From Chlamydia poikilotherma (GTDB lineage Bacteria > Chlamydiota > Chlamydiia > Chlamydiales > Chlamydiaceae), in the NCBI RefSeq assembly GCF_900239975.1, contig NZ_LS992154.1, positions 1,091,105 to 1,155,104 of the forward strand: a stretch of DNA of 64,000 bases, read 5' to 3'. A program made the translations under genes and the position numbers. The notes beneath the pieces were generated by a model. It was given only the letters and a program-made list of their open reading frames with translations, had not been told where the DNA came from and ran no database searches. Positions 1-11,113 of the stretch are shown here, in pieces (positions within the stretch are counted from its first letter, which is position 1; each line of letters begins with the position of its first letter).

Positions 1-245
1 AAAAACTCGCAGACATTCGTTAGATAAAATCCAACTACAGCCAAAATTAAAACAGGAATATAAACCTGTTTTGGTAATTTCAAAGATCCTTTTTTCCACA
101 AAACTATTGCTGCCAAAACCAAACCAGCAATAAGCATGCGGCTTCCCGTTACAAATAAAGGAGCTGAAGCCTCCATGGCTAATTTGCTAAAAGCAAAAGA
201 TGAGGACCAGATAAAAGCGGTAAAAAACACTAAAAAAATAGACAT
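1..245 (-). CDS. DMT/EamA-family transporter, N-terminal part (runs off the window edge)
   Basis: Reading the minus strand from an ATG at 243-245 gives an open frame to the window edge (about 81 codons, beginning MSIFLVFFTAF). It shows three hydrophobic helices in a row (residues about 2-18, 30-50 and 62-80) separated by short loops, with the early W-S-S-S-F-A-F-S pattern typical of the first helix of EamA/DMT permeases. It is divergent from thrS. In C. trachomatis the gene in this position (CT580/CTL843) is, as I recall, the S-adenosylmethionine transporter of the DMT superfamily; the position supports orthology but the sequence here only proves the family. The rest of the gene lies outside the window. 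Confidence 0.75.
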   Translation of the reverse strand, partial: MSIFLVFFTAFIWSSSFAFSKLAMEASAPLFVTGSRMLIAGLVLAAIVLWKKGSLKLPKQVYIPVLILAVVGFYLTNVCEF

Positions 246-393
246 GAAGAAGTCATTTCTGGAATAGAAAATAGCTTATTGTAAAAGAATAAAGCTTTGG
301 CTCCAACTCAAATATATTTTTATCTATAAACACCTCTAAAAAAATTCTTTATCTTCTCACTTAAATATTAAATTTTTTTTTAAGAAAACTCCC

Positions 394-421
394 TTGCTTT
401 GATCCGGAAAAACGTTACAAT
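394..421 (+). promoter_or_regulatory. Probable sigma66 promoter of thrS
   Basis: TTGCTT (394-399), a 16-base spacer and TACAAT (416-421). The start of transcription would fall near 428, about 27 bases ahead of the thrS ATG, with a GGAGAG ribosome site between. The rest of the 246-454 gap, between thrS and the divergent transporter, is AT-rich and shows no gene. Confidence 0.5.
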
Positions 422-454
422 AACAGACTTAGGAAAACTCTTAATGGAGAGAAG

Positions 455-2362
455 ATGATCCGCGTAATTTGCAACAATGAAACTTTTGAGCTGCCTGAAG
501 GCGCTACTGCTGCTGATTTCGCGAGCAAAATAAAAAATTCTCATTACTTTGCTGGCGTTGTCATAAACGATCAAATTAAAGATCTATCCTCAACCCTAAA
601 AGAAGGAGATACTCTAAGATTTGTCACCTTCGAAGATTCTGAAGGACGAGAGATTTTTCTACATACTTCTGCTCACATCTTAGCTCAGGCTGTATTACGT
701 CTCTGGCCCAAAGCTATTCCAACAATCGGTCCTGTTATAGATCAGGGATTCTATTATGATTTTGCAAATCTTTCGGTAAGCCAAGACGATTTTCTCATGA
801 TCGAAAATATGATGGAGCAAATAGCTCAAGCAAAATTTGAAGTATCTAAAAAAACGTTTCATCATAAACAAGAAGCCTTAAAAGAATTCGCTTCCAACCC
901 ATTTAAATTGGAGTTAATCCAAGAACTCCCTGAAGGAGAAAGTATCACAGCATACTCCCAAGGAGAATTTACAGATCTTTGTCGGGGTCCTCATCTCCCC
1001 TCTACTAATCCCGTAAAAGCTTTTAAACTCTTACGCACATCAGCAGCCTATTGGAGAGGAGATCCTAGTCGAGAATCTTTAGTAAGAATTTATGGAGTAT
1101 CTTTCCCCACAACAAAGGAATTAAAAGAACATCTTCATCAATTAGAAGAAGCAAAAAAACGCGATCATCGCGTTTTAGGAGCAAAACTCGATCTCTTCTC
1201 ACAACAAGAATGCTCGGCAGGCATGCCTTTTTTCCATCCTCGAGGCATGATTATTTGGGACGCTTTAATAGGTTATTGGAAACGGCTCCATCAACTTGCG
1301 GGCTACAAGCAAATCTTAACGCCCCAGCTTATGAACCGTAGTCTTTGGGAAGTTTCTGGACATTGGAGCAACTACAAAGAGAACATGTATACTCTAAAAA
1401 TAGATGAAGAAGACTATGCAATTAAACCGATGAACTGCCCCGGATGCATGCTATATTATAAAACACGCTTACACAGCTATAAGGAATTTCCTTTACGTGT
1501 TGCTGAGATTGGTCACGTGCATCGTTATGAAATTTCTGGAGCTCTTTCGGGACTTATGCGTGTACGCGCATTCCATCAAGATGATGCCCACGTATTTCTA
1601 ACCCCCGAACAAGTGGAAGAAGAAACTCTGAATATTTTAAATCTAGTTTCTGAATTATACTCAACATTTGGTCTTGAATATCACCTAGAACTATCCACAC
1701 GTCCAGAACAAGCAACTATTGGCAGTGATGAGCTATGGGAATTAGCAACAGCAGCTTTAAAGCGTGCTCTTGTAAATTCCAACACACCTTTCATTATCAA
1801 TCCTGGAGACGGAGCCTTTTACGGACCGAAAATTGATATTCATGTAAAAGACGCTATTCAACGTACATGGCAATGTGGGACGATACAATTAGATATGTTC
1901 CTGCCCGAACGTTTTGAATTGGAGTACACAAATGCACAGGGAGAGAAAAATACTCCTATTATGCTACACCGCGCTTTGTTTGGTTCTATTGAGAGATTTT
2001 TAGGAATTCTCATCGAACATTTTAAAGGAAAGTTTCCTCTATGGTTGAGCCCTGAACATATTCGGTTAATCACTGTAGCGGATCGCCATCAACACAGAGC
2101 TAAAGAGCTTGCTACCGCATGGCAAAAATTAGGTCTTGTAGTGACCCTGGATGATTCTAATGAATCCGTAAGCAAGAAAATCCGGAATGCACAAAATATG
2201 CAAGTCAACTATATGGTCACTTTAGGAGATCGGGAAATAGAGGAAAATACTCTAGCTGTACGCACCCGAGACAACCGAGTTTTAAATGCTATGACAGTAG
2301 AGACATTCATAAACACTATACTTGAAGAAAAGAACTCTTTGAGTTTAACTCCACTATTGTAG
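455..2362 (+). CDS. thrS: Threonine--tRNA ligase
   Basis: Class II synthetase that charges tRNA-Thr in the cytoplasm. The 635 residues cover the full family length: an N-terminal TGS domain (about 1-60), the second additional/editing domain starting with the HTSAHIL motif (about 70-225), the catalytic core (about 235-530) and a C-terminal anticodon-binding domain. The zinc-site cysteine is visible in MNCPGCM near residue 328, and motif 2 ([12 protein letters not shown]) follows. The ATG at 455 is preceded by GGAGAGAAG at good spacing. It opens a same-strand run with parA, the pgp6-like gene, CT584, trpS and uvrB. Nothing looks truncated. Confidence 0.97.
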   Translation: MIRVICNNETFELPEGATAADFASKIKNSHYFAGVVINDQIKDLSSTLKEGDTLRFVTFEDSEGREIFLHTSAHILAQAVLRLWPKAIPTIGPVIDQGFYYDFANLSVSQDDFLMIENMMEQIAQAKFEVSKKTFHHKQEALKEFASNPFKLELIQELPEGESITAYSQGEFTDLCRGPHLPSTNPVKAFKLLRTSAAYWRGDPSRESLVRIYGVSFPTTKELKEHLHQLEEAKKRDHRVLGAKLDLFSQQECSAGMPFFHPRGMIIWDALIGYWKRLHQLAGYKQILTPQLMNRSLWEVSGHWSNYKENMYTLKIDEEDYAIKPMNCPGCMLYYKTRLHSYKEFPLRVAEIGHVHRYEISGALSGLMRVRAFHQDDAHVFLTPEQVEEETLNILNLVSELYSTFGLEYHLELSTRPEQATIGSDELWELATAALKRALVNSNTPFIINPGDGAFYGPKIDIHVKDAIQRTWQCGTIQLDMFLPERFELEYTNAQGEKNTPIMLHRALFGSIERFLGILIEHFKGKFPLWLSPEHIRLITVADRHQHRAKELATAWQKLGLVVTLDDSNESVSKKIRNAQNMQVNYMVTLGDREIEENTLAVRTRDNRVLNAMTVETFINTILEEKNSLSLTPLL

Positions 2363-2392
2363 AAAACCCAGATCCAAGGACGAGCATCTCGC

Positions 2393-3160
2393 ATGAAAAC
2401 CATCGCTGTCAATAGCTTTAAAGGTGGCACAGCAAAGACATCAACCACTCTGCATTTGGGAGCTGCTTTAGCACAATATCATAGCGCACGCGTGCTTCTT
2501 ATTGATTTTGATGCTCAAGCAAATCTTACTTCAGGACTAGGTCTTGATCCCGATTGTTATGATAGCTTAGCTGTCGTGCTCCAGGGAGAAAAAAATATTC
2601 ATGAGGTGATTCGTCCTATTGAAGATACGGGATTAGATCTAATTCCCGCAGACACCTGGCTAGAACGTATTGAAGTTTCTGGAAATCTAGCTGCGGATCG
2701 TTATTCTCACGAACGATTAAAACATATTTTAGCCTCTGTTGAAAATGAGTATGACTATGTCATCATTGACACTCCCCCGTCTTTATGTTGGCTTACAGAA
2801 TCTGCATTAATTGCAGCAAAATATGCTCTAATTTGTGCTACTCCCGAGTTCTATAGTGTTAAAGGTTTGGAAAGGCTTTCCTCATTTATTCAGGGCATTT
2901 CCTCAAGACATCCCCTAAATATTCTCGGTGTCGCTCTCTCTTTCTGGAACTATCGTGGAAGAAATAATGCAGCGTTTGCTGATTTGATTCATAAGACATT
3001 TCCTGGAAGGCTATTAAACACTAAAATCCGTAGAGACATTACGATTTCTGAAGCAGCAATCCATGGGAAGCCTGTATTTGCTACAGCACCTTCGGCGCGA
3101 GCTTCTGAGGATTACCTAAATCTGACCAAAGAATTGTTAATTTTACTGAGGGAAATGTAA
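2393..3160 (+). CDS. parA: ParA/MinD-family ATPase (CT582-like, related to plasmid pGP5-D)
   Basis: P-loop ATPase of the ParA class, 255 residues. The deviant Walker A is at residues 9-17 (FKGGTAKTS, the KGGxxKT form with the signature lysine), the A-prime motif IDFDAQANLT is near 37-46 and Walker B IIDTPPS near 123-129. These proteins dimerise on ATP and position chromosomes, plasmids or cell-division machinery. There is no HTH or ParB gene next door; instead the next gene is a pgp6-like protein five bases downstream, the same pairing seen as pgp5-pgp6 on the chlamydial plasmid. The role is therefore inferred as chromosome segregation or plasmid-linked regulation; which one is not visible. 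Confidence 0.9.
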   Translation: MKTIAVNSFKGGTAKTSTTLHLGAALAQYHSARVLLIDFDAQANLTSGLGLDPDCYDSLAVVLQGEKNIHEVIRPIEDTGLDLIPADTWLERIEVSGNLAADRYSHERLKHILASVENEYDYVIIDTPPSLCWLTESALIAAKYALICATPEFYSVKGLERLSSFIQGISSRHPLNILGVALSFWNYRGRNNAAFADLIHKTFPGRLLNTKIRRDITISEAAIHGKPVFATAPSARASEDYLNLTKELLILLREM

Positions 3161-3164
3161 TCCT

Positions 3165-3917
3165 ATGGGAAATCTAAAAACGTTGTTAGAGAGCCGTTTC
3201 AGGAAAAACACTCAAGATAAAATGGAAACGCTAACACGCAAGCGTATGGAGGGAGAGCTCTCACCTTTCTTAAGCAGATTTTCCGATATAAAATTATCCC
3301 AAAAAGAAGAAGAAAAATTCCGTCAACTTTTAGAAAACTATACATTTGAAGATCAGATTTCTGAAGAAGATTTTAAAAACCTCTGTAATCTCTCTGCACA
3401 AATAAAACAAATCCATCATCAGGCAGTGCTCTTGCATGGGGAGCGTATAAAAAAAGTCCGCGATTTATTAAAAACTTATCGTGAAGGGGCCTTCTCTGCT
3501 TGGTTACTTATTACCTATGGGAATCGACAAACTCCCTATAATTTTCTTGTATATTACGAACTATTTTCTAATCTTCCTGAACCTTTGAAAATAGAAGCTG
3601 AGAAAATGCCCAGACAAGCAATTTATACATTAGCTTCTCGACAAGGACCTCAAGAGAAAAAAGAAGCCATTATCCGCAACTATCGTGGAGAAAGCAAAGG
3701 AGAGCTCTTGGATATTATTAGAAGAGAGTTTCCTTTAATTTCTACAGATCGTCGTCAAACTTGTTTGGCGAAACAAGCACTGGCTATACTTTCCAAAGGC
3801 TCGCAATTATTAAAAAAATGCTCAGAATTATCTCCTGAGGATCATGCTGCCCTTGAAAAATTGATAAAAAAGCTTCAAAAAGTTAAAAGTAATTTCTTTC
3901 CCAATACAAAGGTCTAA
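3165..3917 (+). CDS. Plasmid pGP6-D-like protein (CT583-like)
   Basis: 250 residues, rich in lysine and glutamate and almost wholly helical in appearance, no membrane segment and no signal peptide. The length, the central QTPYNFLVYYELFSNLP segment and the position after parA fit the family of pGP6-D and its chromosomal homologue CT583. pGP6-D-like proteins have no known biochemical activity; the chromosomal homologue has been reported as a type III secretion substrate in a heterologous test (recalled, not checked). It starts five bases after parA and ends three bases before CT584, so the three are probably co-transcribed. I cannot assign a reaction. Confidence 0.8.
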   Translation: MGNLKTLLESRFRKNTQDKMETLTRKRMEGELSPFLSRFSDIKLSQKEEEKFRQLLENYTFEDQISEEDFKNLCNLSAQIKQIHHQAVLLHGERIKKVRDLLKTYREGAFSAWLLITYGNRQTPYNFLVYYELFSNLPEPLKIEAEKMPRQAIYTLASRQGPQEKKEAIIRNYRGESKGELLDIIRREFPLISTDRRQTCLAKQALAILSKGSQLLKKCSELSPEDHAALEKLIKKLQKVKSNFFPNTKV

Positions 3918-3919
3918 AT

Positions 3920-4474
3920 ATGGCAGCTAAATCAAAAACACTAGAACTAGAAGATAATGTTTTTCTTATTCTTGAAGGAAATTTAAAAAGAATTTTCGCC
4001 ACTGCTATTGGCTACACTACATTCCGAGAATTTCAAAATGTTGTTTTTAACTGCTCTAACGGCCAACAAGAAATAGCGAATTTCTTTTTTGAAATGCTCA
4101 TCAACGGCAAACTCACTCATGAACTTCCTGTAGAACAAAAACAAGCGGCTCAAAGCCTAATGGCTGAATTTATGATGCTCATTCGTGTCGCTAAAGATGT
4201 TCATGAGCGTGGTGAATTCATTAATTTCATTACATCAGATATGCTATCTCAGCAAGAACGCTGCGTATTCTTGAATCGTTTATCTAGAGTAGATGGACAA
4301 GAATTTTTATTAATGACCGATGTTCAAAATACCTGCCATTTAATTCGTCATCTATTAGCAAGACTTTTGGAAGCACAAAAGAACCCGGTAGGAGAGAAAA
4401 ACCTCCAAGAAATTCAAGAAGATATAGTATCATTGAAAAATCATTTCGAAGAATTAGAGAAATCTTTTCAATAA
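3920..4474 (+). CDS. CT584-like conserved chlamydial protein, type III secretion-associated
   Basis: 184 residues, acidic, soluble-looking, with mixed helix and strand character and a C-terminal amphipathic stretch. It has no signal peptide or membrane span. By size and context (between the pgp6-like gene and trpS) it matches CT584/Cpn0803, a protein with a crystal structure that has been discussed as a type III secretion component or needle-tip-like protein; that role is disputed in my recollection. The start ATG is two bases after the previous stop, which points to translational coupling. No motif in the sequence itself fixes the function. Confidence 0.8.
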   Translation: MAAKSKTLELEDNVFLILEGNLKRIFATAIGYTTFREFQNVVFNCSNGQQEIANFFFEMLINGKLTHELPVEQKQAAQSLMAEFMMLIRVAKDVHERGEFINFITSDMLSQQERCVFLNRLSRVDGQEFLLMTDVQNTCHLIRHLLARLLEAQKNPVGEKNLQEIQEDIVSLKNHFEELEKSFQ

Positions 4475-4484
4475 ATAAAGATTT

Positions 4485-5522
4485 ATGAACAAGAAAAAAC
4501 GCGTACTTACCGGTGACCGACCAACAGGAAAACTGCATTTAGGTCATTGGGTGGGTTCCATAAAAAATCGTTTAGATTTACAGAATAACCCTGCTTACGA
4601 TTGCTTTTTCATCGTTGCGGATCTCCACACTCTTACAACGCGAATACGTAAAGAACAGGTTTTAGATGTTGACAATCACATTTATGAAGTTCTTGCAGAC
4701 TGGTTGAGTGTGGGGATAGATCCGAATAAGTCTACTATTTACTTACAATCAGCAATTCCTGAGATTTACGAACTCTATTTGCTATTTTCCATGCTAATTT
4801 CCATTAACCGGATCATGGGAATTCCTAGTCTCAAAGAAATGGCAAAGAATGCTTCCATTGAAGAAGGCGGCTTGTCTTTTGGACTAGTAGGTTATCCTGT
4901 ATTACAAAGTGCTGATATTCTCCTTGCAAAAGCTCAGCTTGTTCCCGTAGGCAAAGACAACGAAGCTCACGTAGAGTTAACACGTGATATCGCACGCAAT
5001 TTTAACCGTTTATATGGAGAGATTTTCCCTGAACCTGAAACCCTACAAGGAGAGATTACCTCTTTAGTAGGTATTGACGGACAAGGCAAAATGAGTAAAT
5101 CAGCAAACAATGCTGTATACCTTTCTGATGATGATGCTACTATCAAAGATAAGATCAGAAAAATGTATACTGACCCCAATCGGATTCATGCGACGACCCC
5201 AGGTCGTGTTGAGGGAAATCCTTTATTTATCTATCACGATATTTTCAATCCTAATAAAGAAGAAGTTGAAGAGTTTAAAACACGTTACCGTCAAGGGTGT
5301 ATAAAAGACGTTGAGGTAAAAGCACGTCTTGCTGAGGAGCTAATCCTGTTCCTGCAACCTTTTAAAGAGAAACGTGCTGAGCTATTGGCACAGCCTCAAA
5401 TTCTTCAAGAAGCATTGCAACAAGGCACGGAAAAAATGCGTGCTATAGCAAAAGAAACTATGGAAGAAGTCCATAATACCTTAGGGTTAAGCCATAAATG
5501 GCGTTCTCGTCTATCGCTATAA
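4485..5522 (+). CDS. trpS: Tryptophan--tRNA ligase
   Basis: Class I synthetase charging tRNA-Trp. The HIGH-type signature HLGH is at residues 18-21 and the KMSKS loop at 202-206, in a protein of 345 residues, the usual bacterial size. The Rossmann core and the C-terminal helical anticodon domain are both present. It follows CT584 by 10 bases and precedes uvrB by 13, so it looks internal to an operon. In chlamydiae tryptophan supply is a host-defence issue, but no TRAP, T-box or TrpR operator is visible in the short upstream gap. Confidence 0.97.
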   Translation: MNKKKRVLTGDRPTGKLHLGHWVGSIKNRLDLQNNPAYDCFFIVADLHTLTTRIRKEQVLDVDNHIYEVLADWLSVGIDPNKSTIYLQSAIPEIYELYLLFSMLISINRIMGIPSLKEMAKNASIEEGGLSFGLVGYPVLQSADILLAKAQLVPVGKDNEAHVELTRDIARNFNRLYGEIFPEPETLQGEITSLVGIDGQGKMSKSANNAVYLSDDDATIKDKIRKMYTDPNRIHATTPGRVEGNPLFIYHDIFNPNKEEVEEFKTRYRQGCIKDVEVKARLAEELILFLQPFKEKRAELLAQPQILQEALQQGTEKMRAIAKETMEEVHNTLGLSHKWRSRLSL

Positions 5523-5535
5523 CTTACTCACGCCC

Positions 5536-7506
5536 ATGATTTTTGAATTACGAGCAGCTTTTTCCCCTTGTGGCGATCAGCCGGAAGCTATTGCTAAACT
5601 TACCAAAGGCATACGTAATAGTGTACAATCTCAGGTACTTTTAGGAACTACTGGCTCAGGAAAAACTTTCACGATTGCCAATGTTGTGGCCAATGTTAAC
5701 CGTCCTACACTCGTATTGGCACATAATAAAACATTAGCAGCACAATTATACCAAGAATTCAAAGAATTCTTTCCCAATAATGCTGTTGAGTATTTCATCT
5801 CTTACTATGATTACTATCAACCTGAAGCCTATATCGCTCGCAATGATACCTACATAGAAAAAAGCCTCTTAATCAATAGTGAAATTGATAAATTACGTTT
5901 ATCTGCAACACGATCTATATTAGAGCGCAGAGATACTTTGATTGTTTCGTCTGTATCTTGTATTTATGGTATTGGTTCTCCTGAAAACTATGCTTCTATG
6001 GCTTTAGAGTTGGAAGTGGGAAAGGACTATCCTCGCATAGCACTTGCCGCTCGGCTTGTAAAAATGAACTACCAAGCTTCTCCAGTAGTACAACGTTCAA
6101 CATTTCGTGAACGCGGTAGTGTTATTGATATTTTCCCTGCCTATGAAAGTGATCAAGCTATCCGCCTAGAGTTTTTCAATGATACCCTATCTTCCATAGA
6201 ATACAGCGATCCTTTAACTATGATTCCTATGGCGTCAGTAGCCTCAGCCATTATTTATCCAGGATCACATTACGTAACACCCGAAGCTGTACGTGAACAA
6301 GCTATACGTTCTATACGTGAAGAATTAGAAGAACGTATGCTGTTCTTCCAGGATCGCCCTATAGAACAAGATAGATTATTCCATAGAACCACTCATGATA
6401 TCGAAATGATAAAAGAGACAGGCTTCTGTAAAGGAATAGAAAACTATTCTCGTCATTTTACAAAGATGCCTCCGGGAGCACCTCCCGCTTGTCTATTAGA
6501 TTATTTTCCTAAAGACTTCCTATTAGTTATAGATGAATCACATCAAACTTTACCTCAAATACGCGCTATGTACCGTGGAGATCTATCTAGGAAACAGTCC
6601 TTAGTAGAATATGGTTTTCGACTTCCCTCTGCTTATGATAACCGCCCTTTGACTTATGAAGAAGCTCAGAAGTATTTCCATAATGTAATTTATGTATCTG
6701 CAACTCCCGGAGAGACAGAATTAAACGAGAGTCGGGGATATATTGTAGAACAAATTATCCGACCCACAGGGATTCCTGATCCCATTCCAGAAATTCGCCC
6801 TGCAACAGGACAAGTAGATGATCTACTCGAAGAAATCCGAAAACGCTTATCTAAATCTCAGGAAAAGATTTTAGTAATTTCTATTACTAAAAAACTCGCT
6901 GAGGATATCGCTGCTTTCCTTTCAGAATTAGATATCGCCGCAGCATACCTACATTCTGGAATAGAAACCGCAGAACGTACACGTATTCTTGCTGATTTAC
7001 GTCTGGGAAATATTGATGTACTTATAGGCGTAAACTTACTTCGAGAAGGATTAGATCTTCCTGAAGTCTCTTTAGTCGCTATTCTTGATGCCGATAAGGA
7101 GGGCTTTTTACGTAGCACCTCTTCTTTAATACAGTTTTGTGGGAGAGCAGCAAGAAATGTCGCGGGTAAGGTGATCTTCTATGCCGATCAAAAAACACGA
7201 TCTATAGAACAAACCTTAAAAGAGACAGAACGTCGTCGACAAATACAATTGGATTATAATAAAGCTAATAACATTACGCCTAAGCCTATTATTAAAGCGA
7301 TCTTCGCTAATCCTATTCCTCAGGGAGGGAAAAAAGAAACTCAAGAGACTCCTAAAGTCCCGCTTTCCATAAAAGAATTGGAAAAACTTATAAAAAAATA
7401 TGAAAATCTCATGCAGGAAGCCGCTCATGAATTTCGATTTGATGAGGCCGCAAAATATCGAGATAAAATGAAAGCCGCTAAGGAACAACTTCTTTATATC
7501 TCATAA
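5536..7506 (+). CDS. uvrB: UvrABC system protein B
   Basis: DNA-damage recognition helicase-like subunit of nucleotide excision repair. 656 residues with Walker A GTTGSGKT (37-44), the tyrosine-rich beta-hairpin [10 protein letters not shown] near residue 93 that clamps DNA, helicase motifs in the second RecA-like domain ([13 protein letters not shown] and QFCGRAARN) and the C-terminal UVR motif ([12 protein letters not shown]) that contacts UvrC. No insertion or truncation. It is the last gene of the thrS-to-uvrB run; the following 130 bases contain the eno promoter. Confidence 0.97.
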   Translation: MIFELRAAFSPCGDQPEAIAKLTKGIRNSVQSQVLLGTTGSGKTFTIANVVANVNRPTLVLAHNKTLAAQLYQEFKEFFPNNAVEYFISYYDYYQPEAYIARNDTYIEKSLLINSEIDKLRLSATRSILERRDTLIVSSVSCIYGIGSPENYASMALELEVGKDYPRIALAARLVKMNYQASPVVQRSTFRERGSVIDIFPAYESDQAIRLEFFNDTLSSIEYSDPLTMIPMASVASAIIYPGSHYVTPEAVREQAIRSIREELEERMLFFQDRPIEQDRLFHRTTHDIEMIKETGFCKGIENYSRHFTKMPPGAPPACLLDYFPKDFLLVIDESHQTLPQIRAMYRGDLSRKQSLVEYGFRLPSAYDNRPLTYEEAQKYFHNVIYVSATPGETELNESRGYIVEQIIRPTGIPDPIPEIRPATGQVDDLLEEIRKRLSKSQEKILVISITKKLAEDIAAFLSELDIAAAYLHSGIETAERTRILADLRLGNIDVLIGVNLLREGLDLPEVSLVAILDADKEGFLRSTSSLIQFCGRAARNVAGKVIFYADQKTRSIEQTLKETERRRQIQLDYNKANNITPKPIIKAIFANPIPQGGKKETQETPKVPLSIKELEKLIKKYENLMQEAAHEFRFDEAAKYRDKMKAAKEQLLYIS

Positions 7507-7536
7507 AATATTGTAAAAATCTCAAATGAAATCTGC

Positions 7537-7565
7537 TTGCTTTTTGTAAAATCAAAACCTAATAT
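7537..7565 (+). promoter_or_regulatory. Probable sigma66 promoter of eno
   Basis: TTGCTT (7537-7542), a 17-base spacer and TAATAT (7560-7565). Transcription from here would give a leader of about 110 bases containing a small hairpin CTGAT/ATCAG (7596-7611), a 19-base element shared with the region upstream of topA (7626-7644) and a G4/C4 inverted repeat (about 7642-7661). Confidence 0.5.
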
Positions 7566-7625
7566 TGCCATTAAGCTCCCCCTACGTAATTTCATCTGAT
7601 AAGGTAATCAGCATACCCAGATTAT

Positions 7626-8959
<1,334 letters not shown>

Positions 8960-8971
8960 AATTGCACACAT

Positions 8972-9011
8972 ATCGCTTTCTAGTCATTCCTGGAAAGCGA
9001 TTATCTTTTTA
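8972..9011 (+). terminator. Rho-independent terminator of eno
   Basis: Inverted repeat ATCGCTTTC (8972-8980) and GAAAGCGAT (8993-9001), nine pairs, followed by a T-rich tract to about 9010. It lies 12 bases after the eno stop. Confidence 0.8.
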
Positions 9012-9205
9012 TAACATCTCTTTGTTAAATATCTTATTTTTTTCCTTAGATACGCTATAAAGATATAAAACTCTCCTGACACGTTAAATAGTAGATGTCT
9101 GCTTAAGCAAAATTTTCTATATATTTAAAAAAACGAAAAAAGAAGGTTTATGAAGATCGGAAACGATCTTACAAATGCCATCTTATAACTACTCATTTAA
9201 TGTAG

Positions 9206-11113
9206 ATGATCCCTTTTACAAAAACGATAGGCTATCGTTTGTGGTTAGCATGTGTAGCTGCAATATTAATTCCTCTGGGGATTAATATCGTCCTACTCAA
9301 CCTCAGACAATACCACACTACAGTTTCATCGGTTACAGTAGCTTTTAAAGAAAATGCTGCTTTTAAAGTGGATACTCTCATGCAAATAGTTCCACTAAAT
9401 GCTGATGTTTTAGCACTATTCTCAGAAGTTCTAGATCTTGATGAGGGGATTCCCTCAGTTCCTAATGTTGAGCTTAGTAATGAAATGCAAAGAATATTCA
9501 GCTCAACATATGACGAAATCTCTTTAATTAAGCTCCAGTCTAATGGAGAGAAAATTGTTGTGGCCTCTAGTCTTCCGAACCATCTTGGAGAAAATTATCA
9601 AAATAAAATAGACATTCCTAACAATTTGCCTTTCTCAGCAACATTTAAACAATCTTCAGATGGTCATGAAGTTTTTTCAATAATGCAGGCAAACATCTTC
9701 GATAATGATACTCATGAACTTCTAGGTATTCTTTATACAACACACAATGTTGAAAAATTTCTCGAAGATATTCTTGTAAATACTCAGGCCTACTTCACTA
9801 TAAAAACAGCTATTTTATCTAAAGATGGAATCATCTTAAAAGCTTCTGACCCCGACTTAGATCTTCGATCTATTCACGATAATGTTACTGAAAAACAATT
9901 TTGCGATACTTTCTTGGATGAAAGTACCTGCCCAAAAGGGATTTCTCTAAAGCCCCTCTCACTAACTCCCTTATCTATAGAACCAAATTTTTTCTCTTTT
10001 AAAAATGGGGATCGGGAAATATGGAGCTATCTCGCTAACGTCCCTAATATGGATTTACATGTTCTCTCTTATGGGACAAAGGCAGAGCTCTTTTCCTCAT
10101 TCTGGAAACGTACGTTAATTTACTTTGCTTACTTTTTATGCGTTGTTTTAGGAAGTATTATCGCTTATCTCGCTGCCAAAAGATTATCTTTGCCTATTCG
10201 CAAACTTGCCACAGTCATCATACAAACAAGAAAAAATATTCGAGATCCCTATGTTGATGATTCCCTAGGATTCGAAGTGAATAGGTTGGGTCATATTTTT
10301 AACGCCATGGTACAAAGTCTAGACCAACAGCAAACCTTAGCAGAAAAAAATTATGAAATAAAAGAAAGTGCTCAAAATGCTCTTCGTCTTGGCGAGCAAG
10401 CTCAGCAAAGACTTCTGCCCAATACTCTTCCTAATTATCCTCATACGGAATTAGCAAAAGCTTATATCCCTGCTATTACTGTAGGGGGTGATTTCTTCGA
10501 TGCCTTTATCGTAGGTGAAGGTGATCAAGCTACATTATTTTTAATCGTTGCTGATGCTTCTGGGAAAGGTGTCCACGCTTGCGGATACTCTTTATTCCTG
10601 AAGAATATGCTGCGTACATTCCTATCACAAATCCCTTCGATAAAAGAAGCTGTAGAACAAACAGCCTCTCTATTTTATAAAAACACCGCTGATTCAGGAA
10701 TGTTTGTCACCCTATGTGTCTACAGTTACAATTATAAAACAGGAGTTATAGAGTTTTATTCCTGTGGTCATAATCCTGCGTGTTATCTATCTCCTAATGG
10801 AAATGTTTCCCTCCTCTCTCACCGAGGAATGGCCTTGGGATTTCTTCCTAATATTCCTGATGTCCCTACAGAAAGTTTCCACCCAGCTCCAGGATCTTTG
10901 ATTGTCTTATATTCAGATGGAATTACAGAAGCTCATAATAAAGATTTTGAAATGTTTGGTGAAGAACGGTTAAAAAGCATTGTACAAACCTTAGTAGGGA
11001 AAAGCGCAGAAGATGCTATGCATTCTTTAATGCTATCTGTGAAAACTTTCGTAGGAAATTGCCATCAACATGATGACATTACCTTGCTGATTCTTAAAAT
11101 ATCGGACTCATGA
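9206..11113 (+). CDS. rsbU: RsbU: membrane sensor PP2C-type phosphatase of the Rsb sigma-factor network
   Basis: 635 residues: an N-terminal membrane helix (about 12-31), a large extracytoplasmic sensor region (about 32-297), a second helix (about 298-320), a HAMP linker and a SpoIIE/PP2C phosphatase domain (about 395-632). The metal-binding signatures are intact: GGDFFD near residue 427, DASGKG, SDGITE near 569 and HDD near the end. RsbU dephosphorylates the anti-anti-sigma protein RsbV; in chlamydiae the pathway is thought to release sigma66 from RsbW, and its sensor domain has been linked to TCA intermediates (recalled). It overlaps the next gene by four bases (ATGA), so the two are translationally coupled. 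The 8960-9205 gap holds the eno terminator and no clear promoter. Confidence 0.95.
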   Translation: MIPFTKTIGYRLWLACVAAILIPLGINIVLLNLRQYHTTVSSVTVAFKENAAFKVDTLMQIVPLNADVLALFSEVLDLDEGIPSVPNVELSNEMQRIFSSTYDEISLIKLQSNGEKIVVASSLPNHLGENYQNKIDIPNNLPFSATFKQSSDGHEVFSIMQANIFDNDTHELLGILYTTHNVEKFLEDILVNTQAYFTIKTAILSKDGIILKASDPDLDLRSIHDNVTEKQFCDTFLDESTCPKGISLKPLSLTPLSIEPNFFSFKNGDREIWSYLANVPNMDLHVLSYGTKAELFSSFWKRTLIYFAYFLCVVLGSIIAYLAAKRLSLPIRKLATVIIQTRKNIRDPYVDDSLGFEVNRLGHIFNAMVQSLDQQQTLAEKNYEIKESAQNALRLGEQAQQRLLPNTLPNYPHTELAKAYIPAITVGGDFFDAFIVGEGDQATLFLIVADASGKGVHACGYSLFLKNMLRTFLSQIPSIKEAVEQTASLFYKNTADSGMFVTLCVYSYNYKTGVIEFYSCGHNPACYLSPNGNVSLLSHRGMALGFLPNIPDVPTESFHPAPGSLIVLYSDGITEAHNKDFEMFGEERLKSIVQTLVGKSAEDAMHSLMLSVKTFVGNCHQHDDITLLILKISDS

